Source of the DNA: Aureliella helgolandensis
Lineage (GTDB): Bacteria > Planctomycetota > Planctomycetia > Pirellulales > Pirellulaceae
DNA length: 64,000 nt
Assembly: GCF_007752135.1 (NCBI RefSeq)
Contig: NZ_CP036298.1
Coordinates: 7,060,501-7,124,500 of the forward strand
Direction: 5' to 3'
The notes under the pieces were generated by a model. The model was not told the DNA's origin. It ran no database searches and was given only the letters and a program-made list of their open reading frames with translations. A program made the position numbers and the translations under genes. Each line of letters starts with the position of its first letter. The stretch's first letter is position 1. This document shows positions 50,973 through 58,523 of the stretch, one piece after another.

Positions 50973-50993
50973 TGCACTTGTCTCACAAGTGCA
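50973..50993 (+). other. Hairpin between rpsU and tRNA-Val
   Basis: TGCACTTGT-CTC-ACAAGTGCA, a perfect 9-base stem, four bases before the tRNA. With no T tract it is more likely a processing or attenuation signal than a full terminator. Confidence 0.6.
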
Positions 50994-50996
50994 CAG

Positions 50997-51070
50997 GGGC
51001 GAGTAGCTCAGCTGGTTAGAGCGCCACGTTTACACCGTGGATGTCGGGGGTTCGAATCCCTCCTCGCCCA
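50997..51070 (+). tRNA. tRNA-Val (anticodon UAC)
   Basis: A 74-base cloverleaf. The acceptor stem pairs GGGCGAG with CTCGCCC, A is the discriminator base, the anticodon loop is TTTACAC within CCACG/CGTGG, giving anticodon UAC (Val), and the T loop is GGTTCGAATCC. The CCA end is not encoded. Transcription ends at the terminator at 51086. Confidence 0.97.
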
Positions 51071-51085
51071 CTCTAGAAAATTCTC

Positions 51086-51121
51086 AATCCCTGCGGAAAC
51101 AGATTTCCGCAGGGATTTTTT
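51086..51121 (+). terminator. Intrinsic terminator after tRNA-Val
   Basis: A perfect 14-base stem: AATCCCTGCGGAAA at 51086-51099 pairs with TTTCCGCAGGGATT at 51104-51117; the loop is CAGA and the stem runs on into six T. It ends the rpsU/tRNA-Val unit. Confidence 0.95.
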
Positions 51122-51264
51122 CGTGGGCAGCAGGAAGCAGAAGAATTCCCGAGTCCATTGGGACAGCTCGACCTAAGACTGGTCGCCTTCACCTCAACCG
51201 CTCTCCTGTCACACTATCCTGCCATAGGCTGACACATTCCACCATTCCTGGGGAACGTCAGCGT

Positions 51265-51303
51265 GCAAGCTTGAGAAGCGTCTCCCTGAGACGCTGTGCT
51301 TGC
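51265..51303. repeat. Nested palindrome, REP-like
   Basis: GCAAGC pairs with GCTTGC at the outside, and AGCGTCTC with GAGACGCT at the inside around a CCT loop. A 39-base cruciform of this sort resembles repetitive extragenic palindromes; no second copy is visible in the window. Confidence 0.55.
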
Positions 51304-51376
51304 AGCCCTCGCGGGCTAAGAAAAAGATACTGACCGAAATTAGAGAAGCCAGCCCAGCGACGGAATGCTAGCGGCT

Positions 51377-51480
51377 CATCTTTCCGTCCTTATCTTTCCG
51401 TCCTCATCTTTCCGTCCTCATCTTTCCGTCCTCATCTTTCCGTCCTCATCTTTCCGTCTCGATCTTTCCGTCTCCATCTT
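51377..51480. repeat. Tandem repeat array, 14-base unit, 7.4 copies
   Basis: CATCTTTCCGTCCT is repeated seven times with small changes (first two bases CA, TA or GA; last two CT or TC), plus a partial eighth. A unit of 14 shifts frame each time, so it is not coding. A likely length-variable locus. Confidence 0.93.
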
Positions 51481-51677
51481 TAGGCCAAAGCCACTTTCTT
51501 CAGCCACAGGCACAAGCTTGTGCGATATGCGGCAGGCTGCAAAATCAGGCTCGGAGCAGCCCTGGGGAAGCTCCCCTAAACAGCCGCCGTCTCCTCCCTA
51601 GACCTCCTGCCCATCCGCCTGCCAAGCAGTCTAAGACCTAACGGGCATCCCGCGGCATTCGATTTAGGCAGCGAGGC

Positions 51678-52658
51678 TTATTTCAAGCTTGCTGCGTCCA
51701 TGGCGTCCCAGAAGTCGCGAGCCATCCCCTGAGAGTCGATCGCTTCAAAGACTTTGACGCGTCGCGGGTTGTCGGGAAATTGCGCGACATTTTGAGCATC
51801 GTGGATAATAGGCGCACCGACGACGACAGGGGTCGCTAGTTTCGGGCGCAACACGGCTTCGATGAGAGCCACGTCCCACATGACTTTGGAGGGTTTTCCG
51901 GCAGTGCGAGAAAAGGTTTCCCAGCGGTCTACCATCAGATCCCAAACGCCGCCCCGGCCCTTAAAGTGTGCGTCCACGTCTTTTTTGAGCAGGACCATCT
52001 CCACACTGACCGAGCGAGCTGGCATGTGAATGTATTCTACATCCGATTCAAAAATCGCTTTGACGGCGTGGATGTCATTTCTCCAGTTGAAGATCCCTGG
52101 TCCCCAGCGACTGTCTTGGTAATCGCCATCAATGAAGGCGAAGACCACTTTCGACTCGATGGAGGGATCCAAAACAAGGGCCGACGCTAGGTTCGTGCAC
52201 GCTCCAAGTGCAAACACCACGAGCTTATCGTCGGCGGTTCCGGCGTGGGCTCTTTCGATAATCAACCGAGCGGCTGGCGAATCAACGGGCTCGGTCGGTG
52301 CAGCCATCGAACGATCGGCTCCGATTGGATGGGGAATCGATCCACTCAGCCCCATCGAATCCAAGATTTGCTCGTTGAGCACCTGGCTTCGATGGACGGT
52401 TTCGTTGGGTTCTGTAGAGCGCGTGAAGTGAGCCGATGTCACCCCCTCGACTCGAAACTCGGGCGCAACCAGAGCTCGAACAATCGCATAGATATCGTCG
52501 ATTTCATTCGCGGTATCCGCGTCGACGATCACTCGCACTGCCTTCTCAGAGGCTCTTGCCGCTCCCAATGTTCCGACCAGCAACAGGAGCATACTGCCAA
52601 CAAGAAATATTTTATTCAATCGATGGTTACCTTTGAAAACAGAATTGAGAGCCTGCAT
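51678..52658 (-). CDS. Secreted nucleoside hydrolase-family protein (IunH-like)
   Basis: A 326-residue exported hydrolase of the inosine-uridine nucleoside hydrolase fold. The Ca-binding Asp motif VIVDADTANEIDDIYAIV follows the signal peptide (IFLVGSMLLLLVGTLGAARA); the start ATG at 52658 gives this leader, and longer in-frame extension to 52763 runs into repeat DNA. Further blocks: LVVFALGACTNLASAL, and a late MWDVALIEAVL with the conserved Asp. The family splits ribonucleosides into base and ribose; exported planctomycete members may act on other glycosides. The upstream symporter gene would be 114 bases away without IS-C, suggesting an uptake unit. Confidence 0.88.
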   Translation of the reverse strand: MQALNSVFKGNHRLNKIFLVGSMLLLLVGTLGAARASEKAVRVIVDADTANEIDDIYAIVRALVAPEFRVEGVTSAHFTRSTEPNETVHRSQVLNEQILDSMGLSGSIPHPIGADRSMAAPTEPVDSPAARLIIERAHAGTADDKLVVFALGACTNLASALVLDPSIESKVVFAFIDGDYQDSRWGPGIFNWRNDIHAVKAIFESDVEYIHMPARSVSVEMVLLKKDVDAHFKGRGGVWDLMVDRWETFSRTAGKPSKVMWDVALIEAVLRPKLATPVVVGAPIIHDAQNVAQFPDNPRRVKVFEAIDSQGMARDFWDAMDAASLK

Positions 52659-52719
52659 CAGCAGGCTTCCCTCAGAATGGCCTCTTAGTGCCTTTTCAAA
52701 CTTTAGTCTTGGGTTAGCA

Positions 52720-52754
52720 CGGAAAAAGGTGTCCGCGGAAAAGGTGTCCGACAC
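52720..52754. repeat. Half-palindrome and left half of the IS-C target palindrome
   Basis: CGGAAAAAGGTGTCCG (52720-52735) is followed directly by CGGAAAAGGTGTCCGACAC (52736-52754). The second is the left side of the palindrome that IS-C split; the first is an extra half copy. Confidence 0.8.
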
Positions 52755-52777
52755 GAATGGCACTTAATCGGCCTAAG
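52755..52777. repeat. IS-C left terminal inverted repeat
   Basis: A 23-base repeat starting GAATGGCACTTAATCGGC; only position 19 differs from the right repeat. Confidence 0.9.
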
Positions 52778-52880
52778 GTACTGGTGCTTCTAGAGTTAAG
52801 TTCGATTGACAGCAGGGGGCTTCACTTGCGATGAGTTTGGGTAATCTTACCTCCCGAACACACCAAGCAAGGAAGCCCCC

Positions 52881-54257
52881 GTGTGCCATCATCCGTTTGA
52901 TTCGTTCCGCTGTCGAGTCCAACATGCGCGCCAACACGGCGATCTTTACTTCGCCGCCTTGATCTCCAAAGAGACTATCGCGTCAGTCTTTGGCAATGCA
53001 AGTGCCATTCTCGATTCGGCCAGAGTTTACAACACATCGGTCACGCTGTGGGTCTTCCTCTCGCAAGTCATGAGCATCCACCACGGCTGCGTCTCTGCGG
53101 TCGCCAAGCTGATCACCCATCGAGTCGCCAACAACCAAACTGCTTGCTCTGCCGAAACCGGTGCTTACTGCATTGCTCGAGACAAAATCGACGAGCAATC
53201 CATGCAACGTCTTGTGACGGCCAGCGGACTTGCGATTGAAGACAGCAGTCCCGACCATTGGCGATGGCTGGGGCACCGCGTGATCACCGCCGATGGTGCC
53301 ACCGTTACGATGGCAGACACGTCGGAGAATCAAGCCGCCTACCCGCAACTTAGTAGTCAAGCACCCGGTTGTGGATTTCCGATCTTGCGAGTCGTTGTAC
53401 TGTTCGCGTTGTCGACTGGCGTTGTGCTCGACATGGCGATGGGCCGATACAAAGGTAAGTTCACTCACGAAGTAAGTTTGTTTCGTCAGATCGACGCAAT
53501 CATCGAAGAAACCGATATTTTCCTAGCTGATCGCGCCTATGCGGGTTGGTTCGAGATGGCGAGGATGATTCAACGTGGTGCACACGTCGTTGTTCGCAAA
53601 CACCAGTTGCGCAAGTCAGATTTTCGGACTGGAATTGGTTACGGCAAAGACGATCACTCCATCCAAATCGACAAGCCAGCTCGTCCCGACTGGATGAGCA
53701 TTGAAGAGTACGAGACGTACCCGGACTTCATCACCATTCGCGAGATCCGTATCCGAGTTGAGAACAACGGATTTCGCACTCGCGAGATTATCGTTCACAC
53801 ATCGCTGTCGGACGATACGGAGTACACGAGGGAGGACATCGCGGCCCTGTTCCGTAGAAGGTGGCAAGCAGAACTTCATTTACGGAGCTTGAAAACGGTC
53901 ATGCAGATGGAACACTTGCGCTGTAAAAAGCCGCATCGAGTGCGGAACGAAATTCGGACGCACATGTTGGCTTACAATTTGATTCGCGGGGTGATGTCTG
54001 AAGCGGCCGTCGAAGGCGACGTTCAACCTTGGCATATCAGTTTCAAGTCAACACTGACAACGGTGACGGATATGCTTCCGGTTCTAGGCCTAATCAGCAA
54101 CGCCGATGAATTATGCACGGTGTTGTACCGCTGCTGCTTGCAACACGCAGTTGGCAATCGACCGGACCGCTACGAGCCCAGGGTGCTCAAGCGAAGACCG
54201 AAGAAATACAAGCTGATGCAAAAGCCAAGAAGCGAATACAAACCCGGGGAGGCATAG
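52881..54257 (+). CDS. Transposase of IS-C (IS4 family)
   Basis: A 458-residue DDE transposase. GTG at 52881 has AAGGAAG five bases upstream. Catalytic blocks: Asp in VITADGATVTMADTSEN, Asp in DIFLADRAYAGWFE, and Glu in the IS4 C-terminal signature FRRRWQAELHLRSLKTVMQ (Arg-x3-Glu-x6-Lys). The sequence has no internal stop or frameshift. It differs strongly from the IS-B transposase, so these are separate elements with separate histories, not two copies. Confidence 0.95.
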   Translation: MCHHPFDSFRCRVQHARQHGDLYFAALISKETIASVFGNASAILDSARVYNTSVTLWVFLSQVMSIHHGCVSAVAKLITHRVANNQTACSAETGAYCIARDKIDEQSMQRLVTASGLAIEDSSPDHWRWLGHRVITADGATVTMADTSENQAAYPQLSSQAPGCGFPILRVVVLFALSTGVVLDMAMGRYKGKFTHEVSLFRQIDAIIEETDIFLADRAYAGWFEMARMIQRGAHVVVRKHQLRKSDFRTGIGYGKDDHSIQIDKPARPDWMSIEEYETYPDFITIREIRIRVENNGFRTREIIVHTSLSDDTEYTREDIAALFRRRWQAELHLRSLKTVMQMEHLRCKKPHRVRNEIRTHMLAYNLIRGVMSEAAVEGDVQPWHISFKSTLTTVTDMLPVLGLISNADELCTVLYRCCLQHAVGNRPDRYEPRVLKRRPKKYKLMQKPRSEYKPGEA

Positions 54258-54259
54258 GA

Positions 54260-54282
54260 CTTACGCCGATTAAGTGCCATTC
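54260..54282. repeat. IS-C right terminal inverted repeat
   Basis: Complement begins GAATGGCACTTAATCGGC. It starts three bases after the transposase stop codon. Confidence 0.9.
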
Positions 54283-54311
54283 GTGTCCGACACCTTTTTC
54301 CGCTCCCGCCG

Positions 54312-56456
54312 TTAGCTGCCAATATTAGCTAGCCACATGAGCAAACCGATGATCAGCACGCACACACAGCACGAAGCGACAAATCCGCCCACGTCCATGA
54401 TCGTCGGGCGGACAAACTCCCAATCCGAGCCGGGAAAAATCTTGCGTCCCTCGGTGGCTTTGGGCGAGGCGTAAGCTGCCTGCAGCGCAAGTTGGTCCGC
54501 CTTGTGGTCTGCCAATACCGGAGTATTCATCTTGGCAAAGTAGCGATTCAAGGCTTCGTCGGTTCCGCGCGGCGTCAGAAAACTAAGCAGCAGTAAGACG
54601 ACGAATGGCATCAGCAAGCGGGTAGGCAAGCGAAGTGTCTCGAGGGTTGCCTTGGACGCTCCCGAAAGGTCAATGCCGAGAGCCGAATAGAGCAAGAAAT
54701 CAAAATTGAAACTTCCCTGCCCAACCTGCGGCCCAACCTTCCGCTCAACGCGAACGAACATTTCTCCTTCCTGATGCTCCTCTACCAGCTCCAGTTGCGG
54801 CTCACCAGCCGGTTTGACATCTCCCTTCCAAAAGATCGACGTCCCACCACTCCTCAGTTGGATTGTGATGGGTTCTCCCAAGATGGCCTGCGGTGGTTCA
54901 GGGCCCAGCGATACCTTGCCCTCAGCATCTGCCTGTGCCAGCGCCGCCTGAGCGGCCACCCAAGCCTCGTGTCGAGCGACATCGGACTCCGTAGCCTCGC
55001 GCTCAAACGTTTTGGTGACGATATGCGTCGTCGTCGAGAGCGTTGGGTTTTCGCGCAGACCTGGCCAGGCACTGGGGATGACCACCGGCAAGACAAAGAA
55101 TAGCAACAGCGAAAATAGAATCGTTCCCCACACGGCTGTCCGATTGGCCCTCCGCCAGTACATGCCAACCCAGAAGGGAGCCGCGAACAAAATTGGCAGC
55201 TCCATTGCGATTTTGAACTGCGCAAACACATCAGCATACATGATCGCGAATACCGCAGCACCGACGATAATCAAGAGTCCGGTGAGTCGTCCGACGAGCA
55301 CGTATTTCTTCTCACTGGCATTGGAGTCGATATAGGCGGCATAGACGTTTCTGACAACCAAGCCGGAGGTCACAATCATGTAGGTATCTGCCGAGCTCAT
55401 CATCGCCGCCAATAGGCAGGCGAGCATGAGTCCCACGAGCCCCAAGTTGAGTGGGCCGAGTATCTCGCGAGCGGCCACACCCCACACTCGATCCGGGTTC
55501 GTTGCAATTTCAGCACTGCCGGCCAACAAGGCCAACGCGATCAGCGCCGTGAGAGCCCAGCCGGCTGTACAAAGTCGCTTGAGAAAATTGCCAACGACCA
55601 AGCCGATACGGGCTTCATCTTCGGTTTTCGCGGAACCACCACCGGTGGCAATAAAGTGCGGCTGAACCACGATTCCGACCATCCCTAGCAGCGAGAGGGA
55701 AATGATGTAGTGAATGGGAAACTCACCACTGCTCGGCCCGGAGAAGAGACTGAAATGGTCGCTGGAAACGCGTTCATGCATGATCCGAAAACCATCCATC
55801 AATCCCTGCTGCCCCTCTGCTCCATACTTCTTGGCCAGCGCCCACAGACCGAAGGGAATCAGCAGAACCGACAGTAGGATAATGAACAAACCTTGAATCA
55901 AATCTGTCCAGTATGCAGCGGTTAGCCCGCCTAGCACACCATAAACAATCACAATTGCAGCGATCCCAGGGATCAAAGTGTACTTGAGTTCCAACCCAAA
56001 CAATCCGTTCTCAACGCCAACCAACGGGACGGCAAAAGCGGCAATGGCGGAGAACATGGTGGACAAGTAAACCATGTAGAACACGATTGCAAAGAGAGTG
56101 TAGGCAACTCCCATGGCCCGCGATTCATAACGCTCTACAAACCAATCGCCCAGCGTCAAATGCCGCATTCGCCGATACCAGACTGCAGTAATCCAATAGA
56201 TGGGCGTAACAAACAGCCACATCAAAGCTGACCACACGCCGCTCAGTCCACTGGTCCATGCAGTGCTACCGACTTGAACCGGTTCGTGAGCGCCAGTCCC
56301 GGCACCAAACGCCGCAAACGTCTGCAATATCTTGCCGAAACCTCGCCCCCCCATGAAGTAATCTTCTTGATCGCTCACGCGCCGCATGGCCCAAACGCCG
56401 ATAGCAATCATCACCAGGAAATAGGCGCCGAGTACGAGATAGTCAATGAGAGTCAT
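54312..56456 (-). CDS. Sodium:solute symporter family protein (SSS)
   Basis: A 714-residue inner-membrane cotransporter with about 13-15 spans. The N-terminus is typical (LIDYLVLGAYFLVMIAIGVW, then the EDYFMGGRGFG motif); SWGLAMMSSADTYMIVTSGLVVRNVY-type region (here CLLAAMMSSADTYMIV) contains the Ser/Asp of the sodium site near residue 375. Between two late spans there is a soluble insertion of about 115 residues (residues 490-610) rich in Glu, Ala and Val. The ATG at 56456 has no strong ribosome site. It faces the same way as the nucleoside hydrolase downstream, with IS-C now between. The substrate could be a nucleoside, sugar or amino acid. Confidence 0.9.
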   Translation of the reverse strand: MTLIDYLVLGAYFLVMIAIGVWAMRRVSDQEDYFMGGRGFGKILQTFAAFGAGTGAHEPVQVGSTAWTSGLSGVWSALMWLFVTPIYWITAVWYRRMRHLTLGDWFVERYESRAMGVAYTLFAIVFYMVYLSTMFSAIAAFAVPLVGVENGLFGLELKYTLIPGIAAIVIVYGVLGGLTAAYWTDLIQGLFIILLSVLLIPFGLWALAKKYGAEGQQGLMDGFRIMHERVSSDHFSLFSGPSSGEFPIHYIISLSLLGMVGIVVQPHFIATGGGSAKTEDEARIGLVVGNFLKRLCTAGWALTALIALALLAGSAEIATNPDRVWGVAAREILGPLNLGLVGLMLACLLAAMMSSADTYMIVTSGLVVRNVYAAYIDSNASEKKYVLVGRLTGLLIIVGAAVFAIMYADVFAQFKIAMELPILFAAPFWVGMYWRRANRTAVWGTILFSLLLFFVLPVVIPSAWPGLRENPTLSTTTHIVTKTFEREATESDVARHEAWVAAQAALAQADAEGKVSLGPEPPQAILGEPITIQLRSGGTSIFWKGDVKPAGEPQLELVEEHQEGEMFVRVERKVGPQVGQGSFNFDFLLYSALGIDLSGASKATLETLRLPTRLLMPFVVLLLLSFLTPRGTDEALNRYFAKMNTPVLADHKADQLALQAAYASPKATEGRKIFPGSDWEFVRPTIMDVGGFVASCCVCVLIIGLLMWLANIGS

Positions 56457-56554
56457 GGTATTGCCAGAGGAGGGCAGGGGAGGTGTCGCGGAAGACCAAC
56501 TGAGATTTAGGAAGCTGGATCAGAGACAATCATACCATGTGAGACCAGGCCCAT

Positions 56555-58471
56555 TTAGCCGATGTAATCGTCGTCCCAAGAAACATCGTAGAGCGATCCG
56601 AAGAGCGACTTGGAGTCCACCAAGGTTTTCGGCAAGCGTTCCAGAAAGTAGTGGGTTTGGACCGGAGCATTCCAAGAGACGCGGGCTGGGCCGCGCGAAA
56701 AGTGCCGGGTTAGCACCAATTCGTCTTCGGCTCGGGTGAGTGCTACGTACAGAACGCGGCGTTCCTCCTCGATTGCCTCGGCATCGTCCAGGCTGCGGGT
56801 ATGCGGGTAATTGCCGGGCTGCACTCCCACCACATAGCACGCCTTGGACTCCGTTCCCTTCGCGCTGTGCACGGTGATCAGCGTGACGATATCATCGCCC
56901 TCGGAGGGACTGGCTTCGCTAGCCGACATGGGATCAAGCGTGTAGGTTTCCAGAAACGTCGCCACATCCTGATGCTTGGCAGCCAATTTCCCCAGCAGAC
57001 GAAAATCCTTACTGCGCGATTCCCAATTTTCGTAGCGGGTTTCAAAGAGCGGTTCCAGATTCTGAGTCAACTGCTGGATGGCCTCACTCGGTGCTCGCTG
57101 CTGGCGAGCAACGAGATGCACTGCCTCTGCAATTTCAGTGCGTTTGCCCACCGCTTCATCCAACACGCTGGCCGCTTCGCTAGAGGATGAAGTGCTGACA
57201 ATCTTGCAAACCATTTTTGCAGCGGTCACTTCGCCAATTCGAGGCCATAGCGTTAGGTAGCGCATCCAAGCCAACTCATCTCGATAATTGACGGCAACCC
57301 GCAGCACGGACAGCAAGTCACGGACATGGGCCATCTGCAGCAAGCCGATGCCACCGACAAAGCGATAGGGGATCTTGCGTTCAATCAGCAACCCTTCCAC
57401 CGGTCGGGCTACGTAGGCGGAGCGGCAAAGCACCATGTGATCGTCCCACCTTGCCCCCTCGGCGTGCCTCTTCATAATGCGGCCGACAATCCACTCAGCC
57501 TCATCGTATTCATTCTCAAAATCGAGCAACTGTGGCTTATCGCCCGCTCCGCGCACCGCCCGCAGGCGTTTCTCGTATTTGAGGTCGGAGACTTCGAGCA
57601 GCCAGTTGGCCAAATCGAGGATGGGCTGAGTCGATCGATAGTTCTGCTCCAGCTTCAAGGTCTCCGAATTGGGCAGCCTCGAGTTGAAAGAGTGCACGTT
57701 CTTGAAATCGGCGCCGCGAAAGGCGTAAATACTCTGCGCATCGTCGCCCACGCAGAACAAATGCGCATACTCGGCTAGGCTCTCGAGAATCAACCACTGC
57801 AGCGGGTTGGTATCCTGCATCTCATCGACCAGCACGTGGTCAAATTGCTGAGCCACTTTGCGACGGACTTCGTCGCTATCGTGCAAGACCTTGGCAAAGC
57901 GGTGAAGGATATCGTCGTAATCGAAGTAGGATCCCGCCAACTTGCGTTCTTTGTACTTCGCAAAAATCTTCAGCACTATTTCAACGGCAGGTGGATCGAG
58001 CTCAGCAAACTTTTCCAGATACTTCCGCGGGGGCTGGTTGGTGTTGCGGGCGTAGGAGTAGAAGCTTACGAGCTGAGCGGCTTTGGCAATGGACGAGTCC
58101 TTGCCAACAATCTCTCCTCGCGCGAGCTTCATCAACTGCAACTGGTCATCACGATCCATAACCGTCAGATCGGTAAAACCGAACCAACGCTGCCGGGACC
58201 GCATGATCCTCAGGCAGAAATTGTGGAACGTGCCCGTGACAACGGTAGCCGCATCCTCTCCGGCCGCTTTGATCAAACGCCCGCGTATTTCACTGGCCGC
58301 ACGCCGAGTGAAGGTGACGATCACGATGCGTTTGGGAGAAACACCGGTAGCGAGCAAGTGCCGCGCTCGGCCGATGATCGTCCGAGTTTTCCCCGTCCCA
58401 GCTCCTGCCAATACGAGCAGATTGCGCGCTTCACTCGTCAACGCCGTCTGCTGTTCTGCATTGAATTCCAT
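56555..58471 (-). CDS. UvrD/Rep-type superfamily 1 DNA helicase
   Basis: A 638-residue 3'-5' DNA helicase or translocase used in repair or replication restart. Motifs in order: Q motif NAEQQTAL; Walker A VLAGAGTGKTRT near residue 25; Walker B LVDEMQDTNPLQW near residue 220 (Met where DEYQD or DEFQD is usual); motif III GDDAQSIYAFRGAD; motif IV LEQNYRST; motif V LITVHSAKGTESKACYVVG; motif VI YVALTRAEDELVLT. It is about 80 residues shorter than PcrA/UvrD, missing the C-terminal tail that binds RNA polymerase or mismatch proteins. ATG at 58471 begins MEFNAEQQTAL. The gene lies between two unrelated minus-strand genes. Confidence 0.93.
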   Translation of the reverse strand: MEFNAEQQTALTSEARNLLVLAGAGTGKTRTIIGRARHLLATGVSPKRIVIVTFTRRAASEIRGRLIKAAGEDAATVVTGTFHNFCLRIMRSRQRWFGFTDLTVMDRDDQLQLMKLARGEIVGKDSSIAKAAQLVSFYSYARNTNQPPRKYLEKFAELDPPAVEIVLKIFAKYKERKLAGSYFDYDDILHRFAKVLHDSDEVRRKVAQQFDHVLVDEMQDTNPLQWLILESLAEYAHLFCVGDDAQSIYAFRGADFKNVHSFNSRLPNSETLKLEQNYRSTQPILDLANWLLEVSDLKYEKRLRAVRGAGDKPQLLDFENEYDEAEWIVGRIMKRHAEGARWDDHMVLCRSAYVARPVEGLLIERKIPYRFVGGIGLLQMAHVRDLLSVLRVAVNYRDELAWMRYLTLWPRIGEVTAAKMVCKIVSTSSSSEAASVLDEAVGKRTEIAEAVHLVARQQRAPSEAIQQLTQNLEPLFETRYENWESRSKDFRLLGKLAAKHQDVATFLETYTLDPMSASEASPSEGDDIVTLITVHSAKGTESKACYVVGVQPGNYPHTRSLDDAEAIEEERRVLYVALTRAEDELVLTRHFSRGPARVSWNAPVQTHYFLERLPKTLVDSKSLFGSLYDVSWDDDYIG

Positions 58472-58523
58472 TCAAGCTCAATCCCGTGGGTTGCGGCAGT
58501 TTGCCCTTGGGTGCAACGGTAAA

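Larger units (their letters stand above)
51071..51677. other. Non-coding stretch after tRNA-Val
   Basis: 607 bases with no gene: it holds the terminator at 51086, a nested palindrome (51265-51303) and a 14-base tandem repeat array (51377-51480). The only open frames are translations of the array. Confidence 0.6.
52755..54282 (+). mobile_element. Complete insertion sequence IS-C (IS4 family) in a palindromic target
   Basis: A 1,528-base element. Terminal repeats match at 22 of 23 positions (left begins GAATGGCACTTAATCGGC). It is flanked by an 11-base direct duplication, GTGTCCGACAC, at 52744-52754 and 54283-54293, a length typical for IS4-family elements. Removing the element and one duplication restores CGGAAAAGGTGTCCGACACC followed by TTTTTCCG, an almost perfect palindrome. 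It carries one intact transposase gene. Confidence 0.93.

Noticed and set aside
50973-50993. rpsU terminator
   Set aside because: The stem is good but no T tract follows and a tRNA starts four bases later, so a full stop of transcription here is unlikely.
51365-51601. Small repeat protein rich in Ser, Phe and Leu
   Set aside because: It is only the translation of the 14-base array, which changes frame with each unit, and has no ribosome site or conserved part.
42546-54282. IS-B and IS-C as copies of one element
   Set aside because: Their transposases share only the general IS4-group layout; terminal repeats and target duplication lengths (5 and 11) differ.
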